Origin: Aaosphaeria pasadenensis
Lineage: Eukaryota > Ascomycota > Dothideomycetes > Pleosporales
DNA length: 64,000 nt
Direction of reading: 5' to 3'
Assembly (NCBI GenBank): GCA_022813625.1
Contig: JAKLMB010000005.1
Span: 1,302,001 to 1,366,000, forward strand
The notes under the pieces are model-generated. The model ran no database searches. It saw nothing but the letters and a program-made list of their open reading frames with translations, and had not been told where the DNA came from. Shown in pieces: positions 31,187-42,758 of the stretch. The first letter of the stretch is position 1; each line of letters opens with the position of its first letter. Both the position numbers and the translations under genes were made by a program.

Positions 31187-32272
31187 ATGTCTGCTCCACC
31201 GCTCACCTCCCCCCAATTCGTCCACGGGGTCTATATCCCCTCCGCACTGCTCATCGTCGGAATCGCTATTATCAAGAAGGAATGGCTTCCCTACTCTGTA
31301 GTCCTCGCAGCTGTCCTGGGAGGCTGGAAGATCATGAATAGCCGTATGCATTCTCCCCGTGCATTCTAATAGCGAACGAGCACTGACATCATCCATAGGC
31401 CCACGAAAGGTGTTGAAGCCTACTGAGTTCCAGACTTTCGAGCTCACTGAGAAGACAATCTTGAGTCACAACACTGCTATGTACGTCGAAACACCTATTA
31501 ACTGCCTCGTTGAAGCTTCTGACTCTCTATTCCAGCTACCGGTTCAAGCTCCCCAACCCTACCGACATCCTCGGCCTTCCCATCGGCCAGCATATCTCCC
31601 TCGGTGCGACCATTGCCGGCCAGCCCAAGGAGGTTGTCCGCTCCTACACCCCTATCTCCTCCGACGAGGACAGAGGCCACTTCGATCTTCTCATCAAGTC
31701 GTACCCCACCGGTAACATCTCTAAGCATGTCGCTTCTCTTATGGTTGGACAAACTATGAAGGTCAAGGGCCCTAAGGGTGCTATGGTCTATACTCCCAAC
31801 ATGGTCAGGCATTTTGGAATGATTGCCGGCGGTACTGGAATTACCCCTATGCTCCAGGTCATCAAGGCAATTGTCCGCGGTCGCGAGACTGGCGACAACA
31901 CCGAGGTTGATCTTCTCTTCGCCAACGTCAACCCTGAGGATATTCTCCTGAAGGAGGATTTGGACGCACTGGCAGCTAAGGACCCTAAGATCAGGGTGCA
32001 CTACGTTCTCAACAACCCACCTGAGAAGTGGGATGGTGGTGTCGGTTTCGTCACCGCAGACATGATCAAGGTATGCTTGTTTCGCAGTACATGGCTATCC
32101 CAGCCACTAACCTCTTCCTTAGTCCAAACTCCCCGCTCCCGCCAACGACGTCAAGATCCTTATCTGCGGTCCCCCGCCTATGGTCAGTGCAATGAAGAAG
32201 GCTACTGAGGGTCTTGGCTTCCAGAAGGCTCGCCCCGTCAGCAAGCTCGAGGACCAGGTCTTCTGCTTCTAG
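31187..32272 (+). CDS. cbr1: NADH-cytochrome b5 reductase
   Basis: Four exons (31187-31343, 31399-31480, 31536-32070 and 32123-32272) with introns of 55, 55 and 52 bp give 307 residues, the normal size for fungal Cbr1. An N-terminal hydrophobic segment (residues 15-45) anchors it in the ER or outer mitochondrial membrane. FAD binding shows as RSYTPISS (the RxYTxxS motif), NADH binding as GGTGITPMLQ and CGPPPM, and the protein ends in the conserved FCF. It passes electrons from NADH to cytochrome b5 for sterol and fatty-acid desaturation. It converges on the minus-strand SDR gene with a 290-bp gap. Confidence 0.95.
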
Positions 32273-32562
32273 ATGTGCGATGTGCGATGTACACAGACAA
32301 CAATTTCGGAAAAATTGGTAATCTACATATCTAGTATCGAGGGAAAAAAGCGAATGGGGGATCTCATATCCAATGCTGAGCATTTTTCGAGACATAGATA
32401 CAAAATACTACGCCTTGTAATTTGAGAGAAGACTTGGGAGTCAATTTGTCCAAAGGATCATTAACCATATCCCCTGAACGCCCTAAATCGAATCAACTTT
32501 TGAGAATTCAAGAACCGAGTCTCCTCCGGCGCAGCAGAGAGTCATCAGGAGCCATTGAAAGT

Positions 32563-33663
32563 TCACTGCGGAAACATTCCGCCATCGACTCCTATGACCT
32601 TATTGGTGACATAGGATGTCTCCAACATCCACAAAACCGTCCCGGCAACCTCGTCGGGATATCCTAACCTACCTACAGGCAATTCTAATATTCCGTCAGC
32701 TAGAATACCAAAAACAGCGGAATTGAAGCGAGGGGGTTGACACATACTTTCAGCCAGCTCCTCACTACTACCGGGCAGCATCTTCGTTTGCTCAATGAGA
32801 GCGGGAGCCACGCCATTGACAGTGACACCCTTCTTTGCATATGTCTGCGCAAGCCAATGCACAAGGCCATGCAGAGCCGACTTGGCAGAAGCATAATGCG
32901 GACCGACGATGCCTCCCGTGAAGCCCGCGACACTACTGATGAAGATTATTCTTCCCCAGCCCTCTCCTTCCATAGCCGGCATGCACAACTGGGTGAGCAG
33001 GTATGCAGAGCCGCAATTGACGCGCCAGGTATTCTCAAATGCCTCGATGGGCACCTCGTCAACGGACTTCACGCCTGAGTGTCCTCCATTGGCGCCGGCG
33101 TTGTTGATTAGGATGGTGGGCGGTCCGACGATATCGACGACGTGCTCGTGGAGTTCGCGGACCTTTGCGTGTCAATCACATTCATCCTCATGTCACATAT
33201 GGTGCTGTTGCTGTACTTTGCAAACGACGAAGCAGAAGCAGAAGAATAGAAGAAAAAGATCACAACACCAAACTACACGAAAGACATCAAATAGCATGCA
33301 ACTCATCAATCCCCCACACTTGCACACCTCACCCTCCCAGTTGCACGCAGGCAAACAAGAAAGACAAAGAATTCAGCAAGGGTGTAAATGAACCATGCTA
33401 GAATTTACCTCATCATAATTCCCCAGGTCCGCCTTGTAGCTCGCGAACTTGCTACCGAACCGATGCATGTACTCCTCTTTGAACTCCTCCATGAGCTCGA
33501 TGGCGCCGTCCTGGTCGGAGAAGTAATGCATGGCGACGGAGCAGCCGCGCACCGCCAGCATCCTGCATATCGAAGCTCCGATGCCTCCCGTGGCGCCTGT
33601 CACTAGTGCGATCTGCCCGCTGAGCGTGCCTCTGATCGTGTTGATGCTGTTGCGTTTAGGCAT
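32563..33663 (-). CDS. Short-chain dehydrogenase/reductase
   Basis: Three exons (33663-33409, 33162-32748 and 32699-32563) with introns of 246 and 48 bp give 268 residues, the classical SDR length. The second intron (32747-32700, GTATGT...TTCTAG) is a multiple of three without a stop, so read-through also keeps frame. Motifs: the TGATGGIGA nucleotide loop near residue 23, NNAG near 105, Ser162/163 in ISSVAG and the catalytic Y175-x3-K179. The C-terminus has DGGMFPQ. It resembles 3-oxoacyl-ACP reductase-type SDRs; the substrate is unknown. The first intron is long for this window. Confidence 0.88.
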
Positions 33664-34434
33664 TTCGTCTTTTCTTCCTAGAATGGTGGGGGAAGAATAA
33701 AGGCGCCACGAGGAGTTGTTAGTTAGAAGGTGAGAAAGGGAGGATAAGAGGGGCAGTGGTTGTGGGTAAATACGATCATGTTACTAGTTGGTTGCTCTCA
33801 TGTGAGGAGAGGAGATGTTCGTCATATGCTCTTTATGAGGAGGTGGCTTAAACCAATCGATTTGCGAGGACATGAAATGATCGGTCGCTCCAAGAACGCA
33901 GCCCTTAGCACCAAGCCTGCCCCGGTTCAGGTTAGTGACAGACATGTGCAATTGCTTTGAGATATGTTTTTTTTATATTAAGATATAGAGCTGTATACCT
34001 TAGTCTTTTGTAACAATTGTTAACGCAAGAGATAGCTAGTCCTAACTCAATGCCTCTTGAAATGGCCCATATTCGTATAATCTCTACTCATTCGTGCATA
34101 AAATGAGTCTTAAACAACGAAGGAGCATTAGTGCAACTAAGCCCCTCCTTGCTGACAGCTTCCTGCTTGTATGATCTGGAACCACGGAAGAGAGCTACCT
34201 GCCGAGTGGGGGACCATTGTATATTTATTTATTGACCCCTCGGATACCCTCAGATAACAGCAACTGTAGAACCGCCACTAGTATTTCATTTCCCTCCCTT
34301 TAACAAGCTACTCCGATATCAATTGTCCAATTGATCAATTCTTCTTTCGCCTTTAAGAAGTGTAAAGTATATTCTTGTAATCTGTTCCAACGTTAGCAAC
34401 TTACTGACACTTCACAGCAAGAAGAGGGGTAACA
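33664..34434. promoter_or_regulatory. Divergent promoter region between SDR and hydrolase
   Basis: 771 bp separate two divergent starts and must hold both promoters. No specific element was identified. The stretch 34305-34340 contains an inverted CAATTGATCAATT-type sequence. Confidence 0.4.
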
Positions 34435-35756
34435 ATGGCCCATCTAACCAGAGACGAAATCCTCAAATCAGGGGAGGTAAACCTCGAATATCAAAAAGTA
34501 AGGCATCGACTCTAAGAACACATCCCATCTCATATTTGAATTCATCTCCAACGATACCATACCTCATCCCACCGTCAACTTCCCATGGACAAACACATCC
34601 GCCTATCCAACCAAGCATACTCAACACTCACCAACTCAATCCCCCATACAAAAATAACCACCACCTCCATCCAAAAAGCACCTCACTGACCTCCAAACCA
34701 GGTCTTCGCCTCCCGCCCCATCGACACCACTCCCCGTAGCGCAGAATGGTCCGACCTCCGCGCCGCACGCTCCGAGCCCCTCGCCCTGCTCCGCCAACAC
34801 TACATCATCCCAGGCCCAATACCCTCGCAAGTCAAAGAGACCATACACCCCATCCCAACCCGCGACGGCGCGACGATCCGCGTGAAGGTGTACCAACCCG
34901 TGCCCTCGGCCGTCGAGATTCCCAAGGCAGGAAGTCCCGTCGTAGTGATGTTCCACGAGGGCGGGTGGTGCGTAGGCGATCTGTCGGACGAAGATTTGAA
35001 TTGCCGGTTGTTTGCGAGGGAATTGGGCTGTGTTTGCGTCAACGTGGAGTACCGGTTTGTCTCCCCATTCCTTCCTCTTAATTGCATTCTCTTGTGCAGA
35101 TATATCATGCTCTTGAACGTATCATTCATCTTACGTCTTCCAGTCTCGCCCCGGAACACCCCTTCCCAACCGGCCTCAACGACTGCTGGGACGCCCTCGA
35201 GTGGACCATCTCCGCCAGCAATTCTCTCTCCGCCTCCCCTACCCAGGGCCTCATAGTCGGCGGCTCCTCGGCCGGCGGCAACATCGCGGCCGCACTCGCC
35301 CTGCTCTCCCGCGACCGCAACCTGCAACCCCCGATAACAGGCCAGTACCTCAGCGTGCCCGCGCTCATCACCAGCAAGGACGTCCCCGCGCACCTGAAGA
35401 CCAGGTTCACGTCGATATACAGCTCGTCCAACGACCCGATTCTCAAACCCGAGAGCATGGACTACGTGCTTCCGATCTGGCAGCCGGACTTGGAGTCCCC
35501 GCTCGCGGTGCCGTACTGCCATAAGGATGGGCACAAGGGGGTCGCGAAGGCGTTTTTCCAGGTCTGTGGGTTGGATCCGTTGAGGGATGATGCCGTGCTG
35601 TATGATATTAAGTTGAGGGAGGCGGGGGTTTTAACGAGGTTTGAGCTGTATAATGGGTTGGGGCATATGTTTTGGTCGAATTGGCCGGAGATGAAGGAGG
35701 CGAAGGCGTTTGTGGAGGATACTGTTAAGGGTGTGAAGTGGTTGCTTGAGAATTGA
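34435..35756 (+). CDS. Alpha/beta hydrolase, HSL (hormone-sensitive-lipase) type
   Basis: Three exons (34435-34497, 34702-35054 and 35144-35756) with introns of 204 and 89 bp give 342 residues. Phases match at both joins. The family blocks are there, but two are altered: the oxyanion motif reads H106-E-G-G where HGGG is usual, and the nucleophile elbow reads GGSSAGG with Ser181 where GDSAGG is usual. Asp283 (in GLDPLRDD) and His313 (in GLGHMFW) complete the triad. LAPEHPFPTG is the conserved HSL loop. It probably hydrolyses small carboxyl esters; substrate and location are unknown. No signal peptide is seen. Confidence 0.88.
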
Positions 35757-36644
35757 TCGTTCTGTGGAGGCGAATTCGACATCAGGATTGGGAATTGAAT
35801 GTAGATCTACGTAGAAGTTATGTTGGCCTGCACCAATGGCTGCCAAGTAAAGGGACTACAATGGCTGGGGTATTACATGGTTGAAGAGGTCGAAACTGTG
35901 GTCATCAGTATAGAAAACAGCCCAGACAAAATCAAGATGTGAGATGAGTGCGAAGACTATGTCTTTTCCCAAGTGGTTACTCTACTATACAATGTCCATC
36001 ACCTGTGTCGCATTTCCCCTATGTTCGCAAGTAAGCCAATGTTCCAGAGTCTGTGAACAGGATATCTCTCCCCCCATACACCGAACCCCGTGAACGAAAT
36101 CCATAACCCATCATGACGGACCTTGCATGTCGATGTGTAAACCCAACTCCATGCAGCCAAGACCATACCATTCATCAAGAACCGGGTCGTGATGCTATCA
36201 CAAAGACCTTCAATGATGCAATACAAAGGCAGCCAACGCCATTCCAGGCGTCCAACTGCCGAAGGTGGGGAATAGAAACTAAATACAGAATGCAACCGTT
36301 CGTAACTCCGATCCGCAATGCATATGCAGACATATTATTTTTTTTACCATAAAACTGTGGACAAGAGGGGGAAGAATAGTCTTTGCTTCAGTTTTGGGTC
36401 TGGATAGCGATCCATTCGTGGACACGCCAACTCGCTTGCCCTAAACAAAGAATATCCAAAGGGGTAGATACACTTAGTGGTACACTTTTCACTGAAGCTG
36501 AGACGACCGTGAAAGGGGTCAGGGGTGGCGTTGAAATGTGATCAAGGCCAAGGCCCGCCACAAGTCGATACAGTGTTAGGGCTTAGATTGAGTGCTCGAG
36601 GTGTTGTCATGTTTTCCTTATGAGAGATGAGAATGTCAAAGCTC
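35757..36644. other. Convergent 3' flanks of hydrolase and CDC27
   Basis: About 890 bp with no supported gene. The half next to 36645 is likely the CDC27 3' UTR. Confidence 0.5.
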
Positions 36645-39207
36645 TCAACGATCGTCGTCGCTACTCCAGCCTTCGCCATCGTCCTCTCCAACCTTCTCCA
36701 TGGCTTCCTTGATCAGTGATTGAGCTTTCGGGTCCAGATTCATGGCGATGGTGTAGTGTCGAATTGCGTTGCCACGTTCTCCAATCATGTTGTAAGTTCT
36801 ACCAAGCAAGAAGTGCACGTTGGCATCATCGGGAATACAGTCCTTGAGATACTCAAGGTCTTTAAGAGCTTCCAAGGGCGAACCAAGCTTGAGGTGTATC
36901 TCAGCTTTCCTGAACCGCGCAACGGTTGACCGTGGATCCAAGGCAATAGCAGCCATGTATTGCATTAGAGCAGGCTGAGTCTTCCTCATACGATCAAGTA
37001 CCTGAATCACATTAGCCCAAGATTCGCCAAATTTATATCCATGAATACTTACAGCTCCAATCCTAACCGCAAGGAATGGATTGGTTGGATTAATCTGTGC
37101 TGCGGCTCTGAAGTGCTTCTCGGCGACATCGTATTTGCCCATTTTTTCAAACACCTGACCCAGGCCATACCAGCCGTTGTAGTGGCGATTGTCTGCGCTG
37201 ATCGCACATCGGTAGGCTAGCATTGCTTTGTCGAACTCCTCGTTTGCGAGATGCTCATGGCCTTGAAGTGTGAAGGCGTAGGCGAATTCGGGATCCAACT
37301 GTGTTGCCCTTGAGAAGCATTTGATGGCTTGGTCGTGCTCCCGCTGCAGGGAGAATGAATTGCCCAAGGCGCACCATGCTTCAGGAGATAAGCGATCTTG
37401 CTCTAGTAGAGTATGCGCAAGGTAGGCAAGATCGGTCTCCTTCTTCAGCTGCCACAGTACGTTGGAGAAGACCTCCATGCCATCGAGAGATGTAGGGGCC
37501 TTTTCGCGTACCCGCTGAAACACCTTCTCAGCTTCACTGTACATGCATCGCTCGTACTGTGCCTTGCCAATCTGGGCCAGTACCCAAGGTGTCTCGCGCT
37601 GTTGCGTTGGCACAGTTGCGAAAGCCTCCAAGGCCTGTACGCATTGGTAGCGACTTAGCTGAGAATACCCAGTTCCAATCTTTCGAAGCAAATCAAGGAG
37701 CCACTCTATTGAATCCTTCCCTTGCGCCAGCTCCTTGGGTGCAGCCATCCTCGGGGGTGGAGCGCGCATCAAGCCAGAACTCGAAGGTCGAAGGTCTGGC
37801 TTTGATGTGGGTTCTGAGGTGTCAACTGCCGGTCTCCGGTTTCCACTCACAACCCGACCTGCTGTAGAAGTGGACGCCGTCTTGCCCTTAGTTCCGGTGG
37901 CTTTCTTCTTAAGGTCGCGCTTCTCCTTGCTCTCAGCATCTCTGGCAGTGGCACCCGCGAATCGGCTAGCTGAAGGTCTTATATGGTTCAATAGTCGCAC
38001 GCTTCTCCGTGGCGGCGCTGCTGTTGGATCTGACGGGGCCATACTGGACTGTTGTGACTGTTGTGACTGTTGCGAATGATGTGTAGAGTGTCCCGACACA
38101 GTCCTCTTGTGGCCGTTTTGGCCTATGGGCCTGGGGATATCGGTCGATTCCGAACTCTCTGATCCCATCTTTAACCTGGTTCTTGTTGTGATGGGCCGCA
38201 TTCTAGGCGGATCTTCTGTCGCGTTGTACGCTTGCGTCCTGGTTTTCCTGACCGGGGCGTGAGGCATCTCTCCACCTTCGTTCATCACAGGACCTACAGC
38301 ATCACCCATCATGATGTCATTATCTGGGACATTCTGAGCGTTGGAGGTCGGCGTATCCACATCTGGATAGGCTGAGCCGTGCCCGTGGCCATTCGTCATG
38401 CCATTCAATCTGGATAGGAGGTTAGCGCCACCCAGGTTCAGCCCAATATCGCCTCCAGTACGCGGATTGAACGGATCATTGTCTGGAGTCGAGACAAACG
38501 GATTCCGCGTGTCAGGTGCTTCTTGTGGCATAGAGTTGTGACTAGATTGTCCAGCAGGCAGAGAGGTGGCCAGCGATGCAAGAATTTCTGGCGTTACTTT
38601 GAAGATGTTGACGGGTCGAACAGCGGTGCCCATATCGCATAGTGCCGTAAAAGCATCCCACATGCATGGATTCAACTTTAAAGATTCGATGTAATTATCG
38701 ACCGCCTTTTTGGTGTCGCCGTGGGCTTGCCATAACTTCCCGAGTAAGCAGTAGCAAGCTGCAGCATCAGGGAGATGTATCCTTGCGGAATCAGAATGCT
38801 TGTCTACAAAGTCATGTTAGTATGGGAACCGCGCTGTGGCCCGAAATTCTTCAAGTGGACTGCTTACTCCAGTGATTCTTCGTAGTCCACAGTCCACGCG
38901 ACTTTTCCAGCGCTGTGGTTCCCGCATCGAATCTCTCTAATGCTAAGCAAGCCTGCGCAAACACGTACGCGCATCCCAGATGTTGATGGGAAGTCCCCTT
39001 GGGTTTCGCGTAATCGAATGCAGCTTTGTTCCGGCCGAGTTTTAGATTGCAGAGGGCAAGCAGGTGTGCGGCGTCATGACTTCGGGGTTCAAGAGCGTGT
39101 AGACGCCCGGCGAAGAAGAGCGCATTCTCGAGGTAACCGTTGTCGAGGTGGTAATAAATTAGGTGTCGTAACTGGGCTGGGACTCCAGCCGGTGCAGAGG
39201 GTGACAT
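36645..39207 (-). CDS. cdc27: Anaphase-promoting complex subunit APC3/CDC27
   Basis: Three exons (39207-38868, 38803-37053 and 37001-36645) with introns of 64 and 51 bp give 815 residues, the same size class as Aspergillus BimA (about 806). The second intron, 37052-37002 (GTAAGT...TTCAG), is a stopless multiple of three. The N-terminus has the APC3 TPR pair (RHLIYYHLDNGYLENALFFAGRL). A basic, Ser/Pro-rich linker covers residues 180-420. The C-terminal half is a run of seven or more TPRs, with AWCALGNSFSLQREHDQAI and NGWYGLGQVFEKMGKYDVA repeats diagnostic of CDC27. The protein is a scaffold of the nuclear ubiquitin ligase that drives mitotic exit. It is divergent from SND2. Confidence 0.95.
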
Positions 39208-39962
39208 TAGGAGGAGTGTGTGAGTTGTATTATGTTATGTTGAGGTATGTTTGGTAGGATGCGATGGAGGTTGGTGGTGGCGGGCAACGGAGACCACGCT
39301 GTTTGTTGACGAGACCAAGGTGCCTGGGGATACTTCAACGGTGAAGAGGCCTCCTGGTTCGCGCGAGATCGGACTGAAGAGTTAAGAGGCCAAGCGGTGT
39401 AGTCATGAAGGCGGTAGAAAGTATCTGGTGGAGGTAGAGATGGGGGTATCGGTCGATGTTGTTATTGTTATAGGTGACGCTTCCGGCGCTGAGTGACAAT
39501 GGCTCGACAAAGCTAATTGGCAAACCGGGTAAGTCGTAGACGCGAAGACGGGAGCGAACTGATCACTGCTGCATAGTTGAAGAGACCTGCAGTATGCACC
39601 TGAGGAGGATCAGCAAAGGGGTTTTATGAGGTGGTGGCGGAGGAGAGTGAGGACGAGTTTTGGTATGTGTTCGACGATGAGCTCGCGCCTGAATGTTGTG
39701 AAGGACGGAAGTTGCACGGGCCAACGACCGCAGTCTGGCCAATCAGAGGGGAAAGCGCGTTAGTGGGAGGGAAAGCTTGGCTTGGCTGACCACGACTTCC
39801 CTACTTCTACTTAGTACTTAGTACTACAAGCACAATACACTGTCAACCACCACATCCACGCGCGTGTTCCAAATTATATTCAAACTGAACGACACACATA
39901 CCACCGGTTGCTGAGGGTTCGTTCTTGTCTCAGGAACACCCACGCACCACACATTACACAAC
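39208..39962. promoter_or_regulatory. Divergent promoter of CDC27 and SND2
   Basis: The 755-bp intergenic region serves two divergent housekeeping genes. The CDC27-proximal part is G/A-rich on the plus strand and the SND2-proximal part is C/A-rich. No TATA-like box stands out. Confidence 0.45.
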
Positions 39963-40826
39963 ATGGCGCAGGTGAGTCAATTTCTTGTCTGACATTTGGT
40001 TTGTCTCATTGCACAATTCCCAATTCCCAATATCAAACAATCACACACATAACCCCACGTTGCACATTTCACACTCCTACTACATATATCCATTTCCCAC
40101 GACTTCAATTGGCAATTAGACACTATCATATCTCTATCATCCCATCATTGCACCCTCTTTGTTATGTCTCAACATCAAAAATGCCAATTTGAATGCCTCC
40201 CGTCCCCCAATCTCCTCATATCCCGCATCGCAAACCCTCCACCCCTTCCCTCCCCATTACATCTCCCCAACCAATCAACAAGCCAATTCACTAATCATTC
40301 CCTCCCCCAGAAAGCACAAAAAACGCTCGCCGCCTCCAACACCTCCCGGCTCAACCAAACCCTCCTCCTGACCCTGATAACCCACTTCCTCTTCCTCCTC
40401 CTCCGCGCCCTCGTCTTCCGCTCCTCCTTCACCCGCCGCTCCCTCCTCCTCTACCTCCTCCTCTCCTCCCCGCAACTCCTCATCCAATTCTACTTCGAGC
40501 GCCTCAGCCGCCCGACCTACGACGCCGCGAACGGGAGCCTCAAGCGCGCGGGCGAGGACCTCGACGCAAAGGGCCTGACGGAGTGGATGTGGGATGTCGT
40601 GTACTGGACGTATGGGTGCGTGGTGGTCGCGGCGGTGGTCGGGGATTATGGGTGGTGGTTGTGGGCGGTGGTGCCGGCGTACTCGGTGTGGTTGGCGTGG
40701 TCGACGTATAGGGGGGTTAGGGGTGGGTTTACGGATGCCGCGGGCGTGCCGCAGCCGGGTGCAGCTGCGAGTAAGAGGCAGGCGAAGTTGGAGAAGAGGG
40801 GTGGGCAGAGGGTTGCGTATCGGTGA
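39963..40826 (+). CDS. snd2: SND2/TMEM208 family ER targeting protein
   Basis: Exon 1 holds just three codons (39963-39971, ATG GCG CAG), then a 339-bp intron with a C/T-rich 3' end, then exon 2 (40311-40826), for 174 residues. The protein starts MAQKAQKTLAASNTSRLNQT and carries two membrane-helix pairs. Near residue 60 the sequence QLLIQFYFERLSRPTYD matches the TMEM208/SND2 family, which helps insert proteins into the ER independently of SRP. The C-terminus is a basic KRQAKLEKRGGQRVAYR tail, as in homologs. Tiny first exons are normal for this family. It is divergent from CDC27. Confidence 0.88.
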
Positions 40827-41253
40827 GGAGGGAGCATGGGGATTGGGGGTTGAGAGGATTGAGGGGTTTGGAGTGTCGATGGGATGGGATGGGAAGAAAG
40901 GGACGGATTGGAAGAGTTGGATTGAATGGGTTGCGTGTGCATGAGAGTGGGCATTTTGTATTGCACACTTTCTGTCACGGTATTATAGACCACGTGGTTG
41001 AGTGTCCCGACAGGCTAGAAATCAGTTGGGGGAGAGCTCATCCACAGCAGCGAAAAGATATTGTAACGTTCAGACATCATTGATATTTAAGCAAGGCCTT
41101 GCCGCTTTTGATTGCACAATGCCATACTATGCCATGCTCAACCAAGTTCTCTCCATTTCCAAACGGCGGGGAGAGATATAGAGGGAAATAAAATATACAA
41201 ACGATAATACATATCGTACACTTGATTTCGGCCAACCGCAACCCTTCCTAAAT
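40827..41253. other. Convergent 3' flanks of SND2 and MRPS35
   Basis: About 430 bp with no gene. Low-complexity GGGATGG repeats sit at 40870-40900. Confidence 0.5.
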
Positions 41254-42758
41254 CTATGCGTCGACCTTCGTGGGAATCTTGACCTGTCCCTTCTTCCTGT
41301 CCTCGTGGGGGAAACCGTACCTCCAGCCCACGCCTCCAACGCCCCGTCCATCCTTGCCCGCACGCTCTACGCTCACATCCGTAAAGACGTAATCCCATCG
41401 TCGCTGGGGCACGACGTTTCGGGAGCGGGCCTCCTCTGCCTTCTTCGCTGCCTCCGCCGCTGCCTTGGCGGCCTGCTCCTTCTGGAAGCGCTCCACTGCG
41501 CGCTGTTCCCTCTGGGCTCGGGGCAGGCCCTCTGCGATCTCGCGCTCGGCCTGGACGAGCTCGGGATGCGGGATGCGGGCGTCGGCGGGGAGGAGGTCGT
41601 TTGCGAAGGCCTTGCCGGCGTCCTCACGCGTGAATTTGCGGGACTCGGCGACGGGGACGAATAGCTGTTGTCGGGTGGCGGGGTGGACGATCAGGTCGTT
41701 GATGGGTTCGTGGGGAATGGGTCGTGTGTTTTTGTTCTCGGGGAGCGATTGGTCGATGAAGGGGGTCTGAGGGAGCATTTGCAAGACGGCTTTGGCGTAG
41801 GGTTGTGCGAGTTGTTTGCCCTGTTGTTGACTTAGATTAGCACATGCTTCTTGCTGATAGGTCTGAGTCGGAATGTGGTGGGAGATTGTTGACGTTTCAG
41901 AAAGAGCATAGTTAAAGTTTTGTAACCATTTGGGATGTCTTAAAGACTAATCGAATTTTTTTTTGTCTCATCATGTCATGACCGCAACAATGATATTGTG
42001 TGCGGCATAGGAATGGTAGATGGGGGAATTGGGAAAAGGGATCCAGAACATACCTGAGCAATCCATTCTTTCTCCAGTTGCTTCAGTCGCACGACCGCGC
42101 CAACACGCTCATTGCTGACGCCGAACTCGACACTTGCCAGCGATACAGTGGCTCCATCTCTTGTCACCCTCTGGTAGATCTCCTCCCTTAGCGCTTCACT
42201 CAGCACTGGTTGACTTCTGAAATATCTGTTGAGCGGGAACGGCTGCAAATCTTCTTCCGACTCCTGGGGAAGGTAGTTCGAGTCCTGTTCCTCTTGTGCC
42301 TTGGCCTTTTCCTCATCACGTCTCACGGAGGCCTCGAGATCGTCAGGCTTTTCCTCTCCAGCCGGTGTCTTAGCCTTGCCCTCCTCACCCTCTTTTTTAG
42401 CTTTCTCTATCGCGTCCGCCTTCGCTTTTGCCTTGGCTCTTGCCTTTTCCGCCCCCTCTTTCTCTAATTGTTCTGGGGTCTTTCGCTCCCAGGTCGGCGG
42501 TGCTCGTACCAGGTTTCCGTACTTGTCCCAAGCACCAAGGTAGTTAGTCGAATTGGGAAGCGGTTTCCTCAATTGTCTACCCGGACCGTTGAGCCATTGA
42601 TAGAACTCCCGTCTTCGCCTTGTAACCTGCTGACTCGATGTCTGTGAGAACTGGCGCTGTGTGCAGGCGACTGTGGAGGGGCGGGCGGCGGCCGTAAGAG
42701 TCGAAGAAGAATTCGATGCCTTTGAAGTCAACCGTGTTGACCCCAACCGTGGAGGCAT
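41254..42758 (-). CDS. mrps35: Mitochondrial small-subunit ribosomal protein (MRPS35/mS45 family)
   Basis: Two exons (42758-42054 and 41820-41254) across a 232-bp intron join in phase 0 and give 423 residues. The N-terminus is Arg/Ser/Thr-rich, without acidic residues for about 30 positions and ends in a QRQFSQT-type cleavage context, so a mitochondrial targeting sequence is likely. Downstream come REFYQWLNGPGRQLRKPLPNS, a highly charged Lys/Glu/Ala helix (residues 95-150), GATVSLASVEFGVSNERVGAVVRLK and WDYVFTDVSV, segments of the fungal mitochondrial ribosomal S35 / mitochondrial regulator family. The start is the first ATG of the frame, and an upstream non-ATG extension exists. Confidence 0.85.

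Noticed and set aside
31498..32001. Minus-strand 167-codon frame
   Set aside because: It lies entirely on the opposite strand of the cytochrome b5 reductase exon.
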